Shown here: positions 26,806-36,420 of the stretch, in pieces | Layout of the letters: the number at the start of each line of letters is the position of its first letter | Position numbering within the stretch: the stretch's first letter is position 1 | Source: Hoylesella loescheii | Lineage (GTDB): Bacteria; Bacteroidota; Bacteroidia; Bacteroidales; Bacteroidaceae | NCBI GenBank assembly: GCA_021531755.1 | Contig: JADYUK010000004.1 | Coordinates: forward strand, 123,820 to 187,819 | Direction of reading: 5' to 3' | Length of the DNA stretch: 64,000 nucleotides | Program-made: the position numbers and the translations under genes | Notes under the pieces: generated by a model | What the model was told of the DNA's origin: nothing | Databases searched by the model: none | The model's input: the letters and a program-made list of their open reading frames with translations, nothing else

Positions 26806-28749
26806 ATGGAAAGTCCTGAAAGATTAAGCTTACAGTCAGCCGATGGAGCGCAACTCAACCTTGATGCGCTCTATCAGATTGCTCCTTCGTGCTTCACGGA
26901 GGCAGCTGACCCCAAGACGGGTAAAATCAAGCGTATGGTGAATTTCGACACCTTGCGCCAGCTGCTGGGCGATGATGCTGTAGAAGATGCTCCGGAAGCC
27001 TACGAGTTCAACTGGGTGGGCAAGCAGGCGGCTCGTGCCGAAGTGTTGCGCCCTATCAGCAAGACGCTCCGTCCTGTCAAGGAGGATAGCGTGGATTGGG
27101 ACACTACACAAAACCTCTATATCGAGGGTGACAACCTCGAAGTGCTGAAACTGCTGCAAAAATCTTATCTCGGTAAGGTGAAGATGATTTATATTGATCC
27201 GCCGTATAATACGGGGAATGACTTTGTGTATCACGATGACTTTGCTCGTTCGCAGGCTGAGGAAAATTTGGCAGCTGGAATTGTGGATGAACTGGGTAAT
27301 CGCTTTATTAAGAATACGGACTCCAATGGTCGTTACCATTCGGATTGGTGTTCGATGATTTATTCGAGGTTGATGATAGCTCGTTCTTTGTTGTCGGAGG
27401 ATGGGGTGATTTTTATAAGTATTGGCGATGAGGAAATTGCAAACCTTAAAAAAATTGGTGAGGAGGTTTTCGGTGTAAATAATTTTGTCGCTAATCTAAT
27501 TTGGCAATCAACTCCCGGTTCAAATACAGGAGATGATGTAAAAACTGTCACAGAAAACATACTTCTCTTTTGTAAGGATCGTACTTCCTGCTCATTCTTA
27601 AATAAATCTATTACCGATAATGAAAAGTACTCAAACAAGGATGAGTATTATGAGCGACGTGGAGGATATGTATTGAATAAATTGGACAGAAGAATGACAG
27701 GGAGTCATTATTCTGAGGCTTTGAATTATTCAATAGAAATGCCTGATGGTACAATGCTATTTCCTGGTAATAGTAATATAAAGCAAGAACATTGGAATTG
27801 GCGTTGGTCTTCATCAAAGGTAAAATGGGGAATAGATAATGGTTTCATACAGATAAAGAAATCTAATAATATGTGGTCTGTATATTTCAAACAGTATGAA
27901 AAGGTTAATAATGAAGACAAGCCTATTGTTAGAACACTGCCATATCAAAACCTACTATCAATTGATGGCGCTAATTCTGCACGAGGAACAAGAGAAGTAA
28001 TGGATATTTTCGATGGTAAGTTCTTTGATTATCCCAAGCCATTAAGCTTGATACGATATTTGGAACAAATGTCACTTGATAGAAATGATACTATTCTCGA
28101 TTTTTTCAGTGGTAGTTCAACTACAGCCCATGCCGTAATGCAACTCAACTCCGAAGACGGTGGCAACCGCAAGTTCATTCTGGTTCAGCTTCCAGAAGAA
28201 ACTCCCGATGACAGCGAAGCCCATAAAGCAGGCTACAAAAACATCTGCGAAATAGGTAAAGAGCGCATCCGCCGTGCCGGCAAGAAAATTAAGGAGGAGA
28301 ATCCTCTGACCACACAAGACCTCGATACAGGCTTCCGAGTATTCCGTGTGGATAGCAGCAACTATGAAGAGGTGGAGCATACTCCAAAAGAGTGGAATCA
28401 GCAAGAGCTGGACCTCTTCCTGAATAACATAAAGGGCGACCGCACAGACCTTGACCTGCTGTTCGGCTGCATGCTCGACTGGGGCGTACAGCTATCATTG
28501 CCTATGACTACGGAGGAAGTGGATGGCAAGATTATCTACACCGTCAACGAGGGTGACCTGGTGGCTTGCTTTGCCGAAAAAGTGACAGACAATGTGGTGA
28601 GAGCAATGGCCGAGAAGCAACCTCTGCGAGTCATCTTCCGCGACAGCTGCTTTGAGCGCGATGCCGACAAAATCAACATCTACGAGACCTTCAAGCAGTT
28701 GCTGGACTGGAGCGACCAGGAGGTAGTCAAAAACATCAGAGTGATTTAA
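26806..28749 (+). CDS. Type III R-M methyltransferase Mod (adenine-N6)
   Basis: A 647-residue DNA methyltransferase. Catalytic motif IV is IDPPYNTGND near residue 131; the AdoMet-binding motif I is DFFSGSSTTAHAV near 430. Catalytic motif before AdoMet motif is the beta-class order of Mod subunits, which modify adenine and give sequence specificity. The stretch between them (residues ~190-435, bases ~27370-28120) is the target-recognition region and is far more AT-rich, with different codons, than both flanks, as if swapped in. The restriction gene follows after 3 bp. Confidence 0.92.
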   Translation: MESPERLSLQSADGAQLNLDALYQIAPSCFTEAADPKTGKIKRMVNFDTLRQLLGDDAVEDAPEAYEFNWVGKQAARAEVLRPISKTLRPVKEDSVDWDTTQNLYIEGDNLEVLKLLQKSYLGKVKMIYIDPPYNTGNDFVYHDDFARSQAEENLAAGIVDELGNRFIKNTDSNGRYHSDWCSMIYSRLMIARSLLSEDGVIFISIGDEEIANLKKIGEEVFGVNNFVANLIWQSTPGSNTGDDVKTVTENILLFCKDRTSCSFLNKSITDNEKYSNKDEYYERRGGYVLNKLDRRMTGSHYSEALNYSIEMPDGTMLFPGNSNIKQEHWNWRWSSSKVKWGIDNGFIQIKKSNNMWSVYFKQYEKVNNEDKPIVRTLPYQNLLSIDGANSARGTREVMDIFDGKFFDYPKPLSLIRYLEQMSLDRNDTILDFFSGSSTTAHAVMQLNSEDGGNRKFILVQLPEETPDDSEAHKAGYKNICEIGKERIRRAGKKIKEENPLTTQDLDTGFRVFRVDSSNYEEVEHTPKEWNQQELDLFLNNIKGDRTDLDLLFGCMLDWGVQLSLPMTTEEVDGKIIYTVNEGDLVACFAEKVTDNVVRAMAEKQPLRVIFRDSCFERDADKINIYETFKQLLDWSDQEVVKNIRVI

Positions 28750-28752
28750 GCC

Positions 28753-31700
28753 ATGCAGATAAGATATAAACATCAGCGATTCCAAGCCGAAGCCGCACGC
28801 GCTATAGCCAACGCTTTCACGGGGCAGCCTAAGAGTGACGGGCTGAGTGACCATACCGTTGACCAAGGCAAGAACAAAGGCTTTTTTGCTCTCGCTGGTT
28901 TCGGCAACAAGCATGTCGTTCTCGCCCGTGAAGCCGTCTGCGAGAATGTACGTGCCGTGCAGACCGAGCAGGGCTTGAAGCCTGTCGATTACCTGCAAGA
29001 CTTGCAGGGTGTGGGCATGGCGTTCACCATCGAGATGGAAACGGGTACGGGCAAGACCTATACCTATATCAAGACCATGTATGAGCTGAACGAGCGTTAT
29101 GGCTGGACAAAGTTCGTGGTGGTTGTCCCAAGCATCGCCATACGCGAAGGTGTGCTGAAGAGCTTTGAGAGTATGCAGGAGCATTTTGCCCAGGAATACA
29201 ATGGCAAGCGCATGCAGTACTTCGTCTATAACTCCAAGCAGCTCTCGAAGATTGATGCCTTTGCCAGCGATGCAGGTATGCACGTGATGATTATCAACAC
29301 GCAAGCCTTCAACACGTCGATGAACGAGGAGAAGAGTAAGGGCGCAAGGGCTGACAAGGCGGCACGCATAATCTTCGACAAGCGTGATGAGTTTGGCAGC
29401 CGCCGTCCTATCGACGTGCTCAGCCAGTGTCACCCTATCATGATCATTGATGAGCCTCAGAGTGTGCTGGGTGTGGACAAGGGCAACAAGACGCGCAAGG
29501 GATTGGCGCAGTTCAAGCCCCTGTTCACCCTGCTCTATAGTGCTACGCACAGGAAGGACGACATCTACAACATGATGTTCCGGCTGGATGCCATTGACGC
29601 CTACAACCAGAAACTGGTGAAGAAGATTGAGGTGAAAGGTATCAAACAGATTGGTTCTACAGCCACCAATGGCTATGTGTATCTGGAGGAAATAATCATC
29701 AGCAAGGGCAATCCACAGGCTCGTATCAGCTTCGACGTGAAGACTGCCACGGGCACCAGGCAGACAAGCAGAGTGGTGGGCGAAGGCTTCAATCTCTATG
29801 AACAAAGTGGAGAGCTGAACGAGTATCGTAATAACTTCATCGTGGAGCGCATCGATGGTCTTGAAGGCACTGTCCGCTTTGTCAATGGAACGGTGCTGCA
29901 TGAGGGTGATGCCGTGGGTGCTGTCAACGAAGACTACTTGCGCCGCATTCAGATTCGTGAGACTATCCGCACCCACTTGGAGCGTGAGCGACAGCTGTTT
30001 GGGCAGAATATCAAGGTGCTCAGCCTCTTCTTCATCGACCATGTGGACAGCTACCGCCTGTATGACGGTCCGGAGACGAAAGGCAAGTTTGCCAAGATGT
30101 TTGAGGAGGAATACAGGAATGTACTCTCTGAACTCATGCCAACATTTGGCGACGAGGCCTATCTGCGTTATCTCTCCGACCCGCGCAATGCAGCGGAGAA
30201 AGTGCATCAGGGATATTTCTCGATGGACAAGAAGGGCAAGGTGGTTGAATCAAAGGGGAAAGAGGGCGAGAACGAGGAGCGGGCCTTTGACCTCATAATG
30301 AAGGACAAGGAACGCTTGTTGTCGCTGAAAGAACCAGTGCGCTTCATCTTCTCACACTCCGCATTGAAAGAGGGCTGGGACAATCCGAATGTGTTCCAGA
30401 TATGCACGTTGAAGAACTCTGACAACGAGACAAAGAAGCGCCAGGAGGTGGGACGTGGCATGCGCCTGTGTGTGAACCAGAATGGCGAGCGGCAGGATGC
30501 CGATGTGCTGGGTGACCACGTCTTTGACACCAATATTCTCACCGTCATAGCCAGTGAGAGTTATGATGACTTCGCCAAGAAGCTACAGACGGAAATGGCT
30601 GAAGCATGTGGCGACAGACCCATCATCATCACTCCAAACCTGTTTGAGGGTAAGCCTTATACTAAGGCCGACGGCACCAACGGGCGCTTTGACCTTGCAC
30701 AAGCACGTGCCATCTACAATGCCCTTATACGTCAAGACTATGTTGATGACGAAGGAGCATTGACAGCTGAATATCATGAGGCTAAGCGGAATGGAACTCT
30801 TGACTTTGATAGGATGAACGATATGAAGGATGGCATCATTGCTGCCCTTGACACGGTGTTCAATCCGTCATCTGTCAAGCCGGAAGACGCCCGGAAGCCA
30901 AAGGCTGCGCACTTCCAGAAGGATAACTTTGACAAGAAGGAGTTCCAGAATCTTTGGAAACGCATTAACCAGCGCACCTACTATCAGGTGAACTTCGACA
31001 CGACTGACCTTGTGAAGAAGGCTGTCAAGGCACTGGATGATAACCTGAAGGTGACGGAGATACGTATTGTGGTAGAAGGCGGTTCGCTTGACAGCATTCG
31101 TGATAAAGAATCATTGGAGGCAGGCGTAGCCATGACCCAGGGAAACACTCGCACTATTCATGTGACGGAAGCTGTTGGCAAGGGAGTGACATACGACCTT
31201 ATCGGCAAACTGGTAACGGCTACTGGATTGACACGTAAGTCTATCGTGGAAATTCTGAAAGGCATCAAGCCCACTACCTTCCATCTGTTCAAGCTGAATC
31301 CGGAAGAGTTCATCATCAAGGCAGGTCTGATTATCAATGACTGCAAGGCGCTTGCCGTTATCCAGTGTATCAAGTACGAGAAACTGAACGACAAGTTCTC
31401 TACCGACATCTTCACCGAGAACATGCTGCGCGGCAAGTTGGGCATAAACGCCATCGAGTCCACCAAGTCGCTCTATGACCTCGTGGTGCTCGACAGCATG
31501 GGAACAGAAAAGAACTTTGCAGAATCGCTGGAGCATGAAGATGACGTGGTGGTCTATACCAAGCTGCCCAACGGCTTCTATATCAATACGCCTATGGGCA
31601 AGTACAATCCCGACTGGGCAGTAGCCTTCAGGGAAGGAAGTGTCAAGCACGTCTATTTCGTGGCAGAGTCCAAAGGCAATGACCTCCAGGGCTCTCAGCT

Positions 31701-31824
31701 CCGTGGCTCGGAGGAAAGCAAGATAGAATGTGCCCGTCGTCACTTCAAGGCCATCAGCGATAACGGCTACATCTACGACGTTGCCAAGGACTACAGGTCG
31801 CTATATGATATTGTGACAAAGTAG
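28753..31824 (+). CDS. Type III restriction endonuclease Res subunit
   Basis: A 1023-residue ATP-dependent nuclease subunit. The N-terminal SF2 helicase shows Walker A METGTGKTYTYIKTMYEL near residue 95, DExx box MIIDEPQSVLG near 235, LYSATHRK and the C-terminal helicase motifs FSHSALKEGWDNPNVFQICTL-type and QEVGRGMRL near 575. The nuclease is at the C-terminus: NPDWAVAF near 953 and FVAESKGN near 970 form a PD-(D/E)xK site. Both active sites look intact, so the R-M system is probably functional. Confidence 0.93.
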   Translation: MQIRYKHQRFQAEAARAIANAFTGQPKSDGLSDHTVDQGKNKGFFALAGFGNKHVVLAREAVCENVRAVQTEQGLKPVDYLQDLQGVGMAFTIEMETGTGKTYTYIKTMYELNERYGWTKFVVVVPSIAIREGVLKSFESMQEHFAQEYNGKRMQYFVYNSKQLSKIDAFASDAGMHVMIINTQAFNTSMNEEKSKGARADKAARIIFDKRDEFGSRRPIDVLSQCHPIMIIDEPQSVLGVDKGNKTRKGLAQFKPLFTLLYSATHRKDDIYNMMFRLDAIDAYNQKLVKKIEVKGIKQIGSTATNGYVYLEEIIISKGNPQARISFDVKTATGTRQTSRVVGEGFNLYEQSGELNEYRNNFIVERIDGLEGTVRFVNGTVLHEGDAVGAVNEDYLRRIQIRETIRTHLERERQLFGQNIKVLSLFFIDHVDSYRLYDGPETKGKFAKMFEEEYRNVLSELMPTFGDEAYLRYLSDPRNAAEKVHQGYFSMDKKGKVVESKGKEGENEERAFDLIMKDKERLLSLKEPVRFIFSHSALKEGWDNPNVFQICTLKNSDNETKKRQEVGRGMRLCVNQNGERQDADVLGDHVFDTNILTVIASESYDDFAKKLQTEMAEACGDRPIIITPNLFEGKPYTKADGTNGRFDLAQARAIYNALIRQDYVDDEGALTAEYHEAKRNGTLDFDRMNDMKDGIIAALDTVFNPSSVKPEDARKPKAAHFQKDNFDKKEFQNLWKRINQRTYYQVNFDTTDLVKKAVKALDDNLKVTEIRIVVEGGSLDSIRDKESLEAGVAMTQGNTRTIHVTEAVGKGVTYDLIGKLVTATGLTRKSIVEILKGIKPTTFHLFKLNPEEFIIKAGLIINDCKALAVIQCIKYEKLNDKFSTDIFTENMLRGKLGINAIESTKSLYDLVVLDSMGTEKNFAESLEHEDDVVVYTKLPNGFYINTPMGKYNPDWAVAFREGSVKHVYFVAESKGNDLQGSQLRGSEESKIECARRHFKAISDNGYIYDVAKDYRSLYDIVTK

Positions 31825-31847
31825 TTTGCTTAATTTTGTACTAATAA

Positions 31848-31889
31848 ATTCGGGCGGAAACAGCGTTTTTTGCGAGTTTCCGCCTGAAT
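31848..31889. terminator. Bidirectional terminator between the R-M and Rlo-like operons
   Basis: ATTCGGGCGGAAAC (31848-31861) pairs with GTTTCCGCCTGAAT (31876-31889) with one G-T wobble; T-rich sequence occurs in the loop and A/T-rich sequence on both sides. It lies between two convergent operons. Confidence 0.7.
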
Positions 31890-31924
31890 ATTATAATTTC
31901 ATTCCAAGAGTTGAAGCTATAAAC

Positions 31925-34126
31925 TTATGCAGATAAATTTTTGCAGTCATTATATAGTTTTATCAAATGGAATATAGACATATCTATTAGTGGCTCATAC
32001 ATAAAACTATTGAGATGAATCAATTCTGGGGTCATCATATTAACTCGTTCTATGATAGTTCTATTTGCATCGTCTGGACAATTAGTTTTATATTTACCAG
32101 TCCAAGTTCCAGTTTGATTTCCTGTGACTAACAAATCTTCCTCCTTAACTCCTGAAGAAAGAAGTTTTTCTTTCAAATATTTTTCCGCCATTAAGCGTAT
32201 AGCAATTGATAAAACTATCTTATTTTGCAATAGTACAAGATTGGTTTCTTGTTCGTTCGCTACAGATTCTGCCGTCTCCATTATTATATCATACATTTTC
32301 CTTCCAGAATCGGTGCGTTTCATACCTTTTCCTCTGGTGAAATCTTTCATAACATCTATTACTTGCGATTCTGTTATTGAGGTTGTGTCATTTTTCTGAT
32401 GAAGGCAACTTGTCAATAAGAGATACTTTCTATCCTCTTCACCGTTAGAATATTCAATAAGGTTTCTAACATATGGAATCATACTTATGAATATTTTATC
32501 GTCCTGATCTCTACCAACAAAGGCATTTGCAAAAACATCGCCTCGATATTGTCCTTGTTCAACGGAAATTTGGCCATTCGACTTACGTCCAACCATCCAT
32601 AATTTACTTATAGATTTACTTAGACGAGAAGCAATAGTACGATAGAAATCATAATTATGTGTCAAAATAAGCATAAGAAACTTATTACTTTTTTCTTCTG
32701 CCAAATCCTTAATATACTCAACTATAGCATATTTGTTTTGATAATCAAAAGAATCCGCAATATCATCCATCACGACAAATGTATCGTTCTGTGACAATTT
32801 GCGAGATTCCATCTCAAATAAAAATTGTAAGATAACGAAAGCACGTCTTTCACCTCTACTGAGAATATTTTCAAGTTCTTTTTGGGAACTTAACACAGGT
32901 TCTTCTCCTTCTTCAACATATGAAAACTGTAATTTTGCGGCTTCTTGTTTCAGGATTATGTCTCGTTGATTAGATATGGATACTTGAAAAGGGACATGAA
33001 AGCGCGCATTATAGAGCTTAATGATACGTTCCCATTTCTTCTGCTGCTGGCCAGCTTGTTCTAAGACTGCAAGCAGTTCTTCCTTATTGTCATTATACAC
33101 TTGAATGTAAGAATCAAATAAAGGCTTAATGTCATCCTTAGCTAAATAACCCAGCCAAACTTTTTTGCGAAACATATCATAATCGAGCATCTCGATAATC
33201 CAATCTGGATGAGACTCTATTACTTTTTTGAATTCACGAAGTTCTGAGTTTTTATCGATAGCTTTAGTTATCTTTTCGAAGGTTTCCTTTAACGTTTCAT
33301 CGCTAAGAACCTTTTCTTGCTCTTCTGTCATTATCTGCTTTAGTTGCTCATGAGACGTAACCTCCATGCCATTTTGTAGCATCATTTTATGTTTGACGCC
33401 AAAAAAGTTCCCATCAGAAACATTTTGCAACAATTGAGAAGCTTGATAGGTTCCAAAAGAAAAACCATCTACAGAGCGATATAACGAGGATTCTGATAAC
33501 AATCTCTCGTAATTGTCTATGTAATCTTTTAGACTGCCTTTGTTTGCCTCAAGAAAACTTTTAACTGCTCCTTTTGTGTCGAATACAACATTATATTTAA
33601 ATTCAAACAATGGTAGCCCTGTCTTTACACTTTCGCACAATCCATCTAAAATATTGAAAATTGTTACGTTATTATTTGACGAAAATGCCTCAATAATTTC
33701 TTTTTCGCAGTCCGTGCTATTAGATGCATTTTTCAATTTAGTCATCAGTGCATCCTTCTCTTTATGGAGCTTGTTATAAATGTTGTCATACTTTGATTTA
33801 AGCTCTGAACTCGCTAAAAAATTAACGAAAGAAGAGGCGCAGTCAATGTTTTCATCTCCGTTTACTACAAATACGAAGTCTTTAGAAATGGTATTATTAT
33901 CAACCAATACGTCATATTTGCTTTCTTCGTCCTGATGAAGCTTGTCGCAAGGTTTTTCTTTGCTTTGGCCTGACAAAAACTTCATTGTCTTTGCAAAAGA
34001 AGTTTTCATTGTTCCATTCGGAGCATAAAGCAAATGGATAGGCTTACCGGATGCAAACTTAAATTCATGCTCTAATTGCTTTATTCCAAAACAATTTTTC
34101 CAATTTATCTTGATGCTTTCTATCAT
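31925..34126 (-). CDS. ABC-type/AAA ATPase, third gene of the Rlo-like operon
   Basis: A 733-residue ATPase of unknown specific role. Near residue 37 is a variant Walker A (APNGTMKTSFAK, where the usual second Gly is Met). The ABC signature LSRGERRAF is near 420, Walker B VVMDDIADSFDYQNK near 450 and the H-loop LILTHNYDFYR near 486. The layout (split ATPase with a long central helical part) recalls RloC/PrrC-type and RecN-like proteins, but no HNH or anticodon-nuclease motif was recognised in the C-terminus. It is clearly AT-richer than its neighbours. It starts 10 bp after the RloB-like gene ends. Confidence 0.7.
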   Translation of the reverse strand: MIESIKINWKNCFGIKQLEHEFKFASGKPIHLLYAPNGTMKTSFAKTMKFLSGQSKEKPCDKLHQDEESKYDVLVDNNTISKDFVFVVNGDENIDCASSFVNFLASSELKSKYDNIYNKLHKEKDALMTKLKNASNSTDCEKEIIEAFSSNNNVTIFNILDGLCESVKTGLPLFEFKYNVVFDTKGAVKSFLEANKGSLKDYIDNYERLLSESSLYRSVDGFSFGTYQASQLLQNVSDGNFFGVKHKMMLQNGMEVTSHEQLKQIMTEEQEKVLSDETLKETFEKITKAIDKNSELREFKKVIESHPDWIIEMLDYDMFRKKVWLGYLAKDDIKPLFDSYIQVYNDNKEELLAVLEQAGQQQKKWERIIKLYNARFHVPFQVSISNQRDIILKQEAAKLQFSYVEEGEEPVLSSQKELENILSRGERRAFVILQFLFEMESRKLSQNDTFVVMDDIADSFDYQNKYAIVEYIKDLAEEKSNKFLMLILTHNYDFYRTIASRLSKSISKLWMVGRKSNGQISVEQGQYRGDVFANAFVGRDQDDKIFISMIPYVRNLIEYSNGEEDRKYLLLTSCLHQKNDTTSITESQVIDVMKDFTRGKGMKRTDSGRKMYDIIMETAESVANEQETNLVLLQNKIVLSIAIRLMAEKYLKEKLLSSGVKEEDLLVTGNQTGTWTGKYKTNCPDDANRTIIERVNMMTPELIHLNSFMYEPLIDMSIFHLIKLYNDCKNLSA

Positions 34127-34136
34127 AATACAACAA

Positions 34137-34751
34137 TTAAAAAGTAATCAGTTTATTTAATTTTTCAATCAACCTTCCGAGCTCCGAGTAAGTATAATCT
34201 CTACCATCCTTCAGCTTCTCATCCATTGAGCGATTAGCGTTGGCAACAGCCATTTCAAGACTACCACCATTGCGCTCGAAGTAACCGTGAAGTCCTTTGG
34301 TCTTGATGAAGAACTCTATCGTCTTCCGATACTCCACACATTGGTTCAAGTCTTTGAGCAATGGCTCTTGTTCATCGTATGGACGTGAGGTGTAGCGGAA
34401 ATAGTAGAGGAAGAACAGTTCGGTGCAGCGGTGAGTTTCGAAGAACTCCACCTCGCAGTAGATGCCTTTCTTGGGTTTATTGATAGGCTTGGCATACTTT
34501 GCTTTGAGCTTCTGGTATTGTGAACGCTCAGGTTCTTTGTCCTTCGTATCCATGTCGATGATACAGAAGATATGGCTGTAACCCATTGCCACACCCTCGG
34601 CTATCTTGGCATCCAGTTCCTTGATGTTGGTATGCTTCGGATAGTCTGGCTTGATGGTCAGACGCTTGAACACATCGCATAGTGACTTGAAGTAGAAGAA
34701 CTCAGTTGGGCCTTCACCAAGGATGAGCGCTGTCTGTCGTAGCTTTCCCAT
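34137..34751 (-). CDS. RloB-like TOPRIM-fold protein
   Basis: A 204-residue protein of the RloB-like family. TOPRIM-type acidic motifs are visible: LILGEGPTEFFYFKSL at residues 10-25 with the catalytic-type Glu, and IIDMDTKD near 65 with the DxD pair. RloB genes were first seen as 'R-linked' genes inside restriction loci, next to RloA ATPases; by analogy with OLD- and PARIS-type pairs the TOPRIM protein is the likely nuclease effector (inference). It begins 1 bp after the RloA-like stop. Confidence 0.8.
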   Translation of the reverse strand: MGKLRQTALILGEGPTEFFYFKSLCDVFKRLTIKPDYPKHTNIKELDAKIAEGVAMGYSHIFCIIDMDTKDKEPERSQYQKLKAKYAKPINKPKKGIYCEVEFFETHRCTELFFLYYFRYTSRPYDEQEPLLKDLNQCVEYRKTIEFFIKTKGLHGYFERNGGSLEMAVANANRSMDEKLKDGRDYTYSELGRLIEKLNKLITF

Positions 34752-34752
34752 A

Positions 34753-36033
34753 TCAGTCCTCCAGATTTATAAAGATACTGCCCAGTTCTGGTTTGGCTCC
34801 CAATCTACCAATGCGGTATGAATTGTATAGCGATAGGTTCTTGTGTAAGCCGAAGGAGTCGCCACGAGCATATTCGGATGAAGCTGTCTCTTTGTTTTTC
34901 TCGACAAACCACACCACACCTCTGTTCTCGTTAATCATATCCTGCGACAGGAGGGTAGTCTCCTGGCTCGTGATAATCAGCTGCGACTTGTCGGAGTTGA
35001 AGATGAAGACATTGAGATAATAGTACAACAGGTCGTTGTGCAAATCCTCACCCAGTTCATCAAGATAGTACACGTGAGGACTCGTTATCAAGTCGTATAA
35101 TGCATCAAGAATGCGGATGTACTTCTGAGTACCCTTTGACTGCCATCTGAGCGGAATATCAAAGTCGCCATTGTCGGAATGGTTCAAGAAAGTGATGGAA
35201 TCTGTAGTAGGCTTCAACAGGACATCTTTCATCTCCTCTGGGATATTCTCTTTCTGGATGCGCTCCCGGAAATCATTGGGCACAAATCGGTCTTCTACGA
35301 TTGGACGATATTCCAGAATGTTCAAGTCTGCCTTCTGAAGCATCGTGTTATAGAACTTACGCTTCTTAGGATTGCTGTAAGCATCCTTCAAGATTTCAAC
35401 AAGTCCCTTTGCTACATCACCATCTACATCGTGATAATTGGACATAATCCAAGCGTGAAGTGTGTTGAACGGAGCAATGTCTTCTTTCAAGGCAGCCTTC
35501 CGGCAAACGGACAGCACACTGTGGTTGTTCAAGGTGTTTTCGCGGATGCTTTCCTGCGTCTTGACTTGCAGTTTGAGACTCGCACCGAACTTGATGTCTG
35601 CCTGTACATTCTCACCCACAAAACTGCGCTCGTAGAACAGAGACTTAGATTTGTTTGGGTAATAGTACAAGGCTTCACTTAGGATATGCTTGCCGTTGAA
35701 CTTGACGTCATAATCATATCTGGTGCCATCGGCATAGAATGATACGTGCATTTCCGTTGGTTCATTTTTGGTGAGCACAAATGGTATGCAACCGCCAATT
35801 TCGACTGTTGCATCAGACTTTGGCATGACCAATAGGCGGAATACCTCGTTCATGGCTATCAGCATATTCGACTTGCCCGAAGCGTTTGAACCATAGAGGA
35901 TGCCTAACTTGTACAAGAACACACCAACAGCCACTTCGGTGACAAGTTCTGAAGAAGGTCCCTTGGCCACGAAGCTTAATTCCTGCTTGTCGCGAATGGA
36001 AAGATAGTTCTTTACCCAAAAATCTCGTATCAT
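34753..36033 (-). CDS. RloA-like AAA (AAA_15/21) ATPase
   Basis: A 426-residue SMC-like ATPase: Walker A LYGSNASGKSNML near residue 47, Walker B VYYLDELGEDLHNDLL near 318 and a downstream switch segment LIITSQETTLLSQ near 350. The N-terminus (FWVKNYLSIRDKQELSF) is the usual start of this family. First gene of a three-gene minus-strand operon with RloB-like and ABC-type ATPase genes. ATPase-plus-TOPRIM pairs act as phage sensors with a nuclease partner in known systems; that role is inferred here. Confidence 0.82.
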   Translation of the reverse strand: MIRDFWVKNYLSIRDKQELSFVAKGPSSELVTEVAVGVFLYKLGILYGSNASGKSNMLIAMNEVFRLLVMPKSDATVEIGGCIPFVLTKNEPTEMHVSFYADGTRYDYDVKFNGKHILSEALYYYPNKSKSLFYERSFVGENVQADIKFGASLKLQVKTQESIRENTLNNHSVLSVCRKAALKEDIAPFNTLHAWIMSNYHDVDGDVAKGLVEILKDAYSNPKKRKFYNTMLQKADLNILEYRPIVEDRFVPNDFRERIQKENIPEEMKDVLLKPTTDSITFLNHSDNGDFDIPLRWQSKGTQKYIRILDALYDLITSPHVYYLDELGEDLHNDLLYYYLNVFIFNSDKSQLIITSQETTLLSQDMINENRGVVWFVEKNKETASSEYARGDSFGLHKNLSLYNSYRIGRLGAKPELGSIFINLED

Positions 36034-36068
36034 ATCACAATATTTTATCTATTATCGTAATTTTACTA

Positions 36069-36076
36069 CAAAAATA
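36069..36076 (-). promoter_or_regulatory. Possible promoter -7 box of the Rlo-like operon
   Basis: On the minus strand TATTTTTG fits TAnnTTTG and lies 36 bp before the RloA-like ATG. A TTTG occurs only 15 bp further upstream, short for a -33 box. Confidence 0.45.
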
Positions 36077-36365
36077 CAAATGATTTTGATACAAACACCA
36101 CGTTTATCATTCATTTTTGTAATTATGATTCGCTTTTTATGTATATTTAACTATAAAATAGGTGCCGAGATAGCAAATTGACACCAGTTCGTGCTCCGAA
36201 GTTGTTATCCGATAGCTTATTTTCCCTCTTGCACATCAGTAACACGACTGAATTGGTAGAAGTTCGCGATTCCCCTCTTGACGTATTCACACGCGCGTAA
36301 TATAAAATATGGTATTATCATCGTCCTCAAACTTATACCCCAAAGCCAGTAGGTTGTCCGAAGTA

Positions 36366-36390
36366 AAACTGCGACAATCCGTCGCAGTTT
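36366..36390. other. Perfect 10-bp hairpin beside the transposase remnant
   Basis: AAACTGCGAC-AATCC-GTCGCAGTTT, with A/T-rich sequence on both sides. It could be a terminator or a piece of the former insertion sequence. The surrounding 36077-36420 shows no intact gene; on the minus strand a short tail (LLALGYKFEDDDNTIFYIT, ending ~36289) may be another gene scrap. Confidence 0.45.
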
Positions 36391-36420
36391 AAAACTCCAT
36401 CGAAGGAAACATCCACATTA

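Noticed and set aside
28495..30207. 570-codon minus-strand frame opposite Mod/Res
   Set aside because: Long antisense frame produced by the codon bias of the Res gene, whose helicase motifs are unmistakable on the plus strand.
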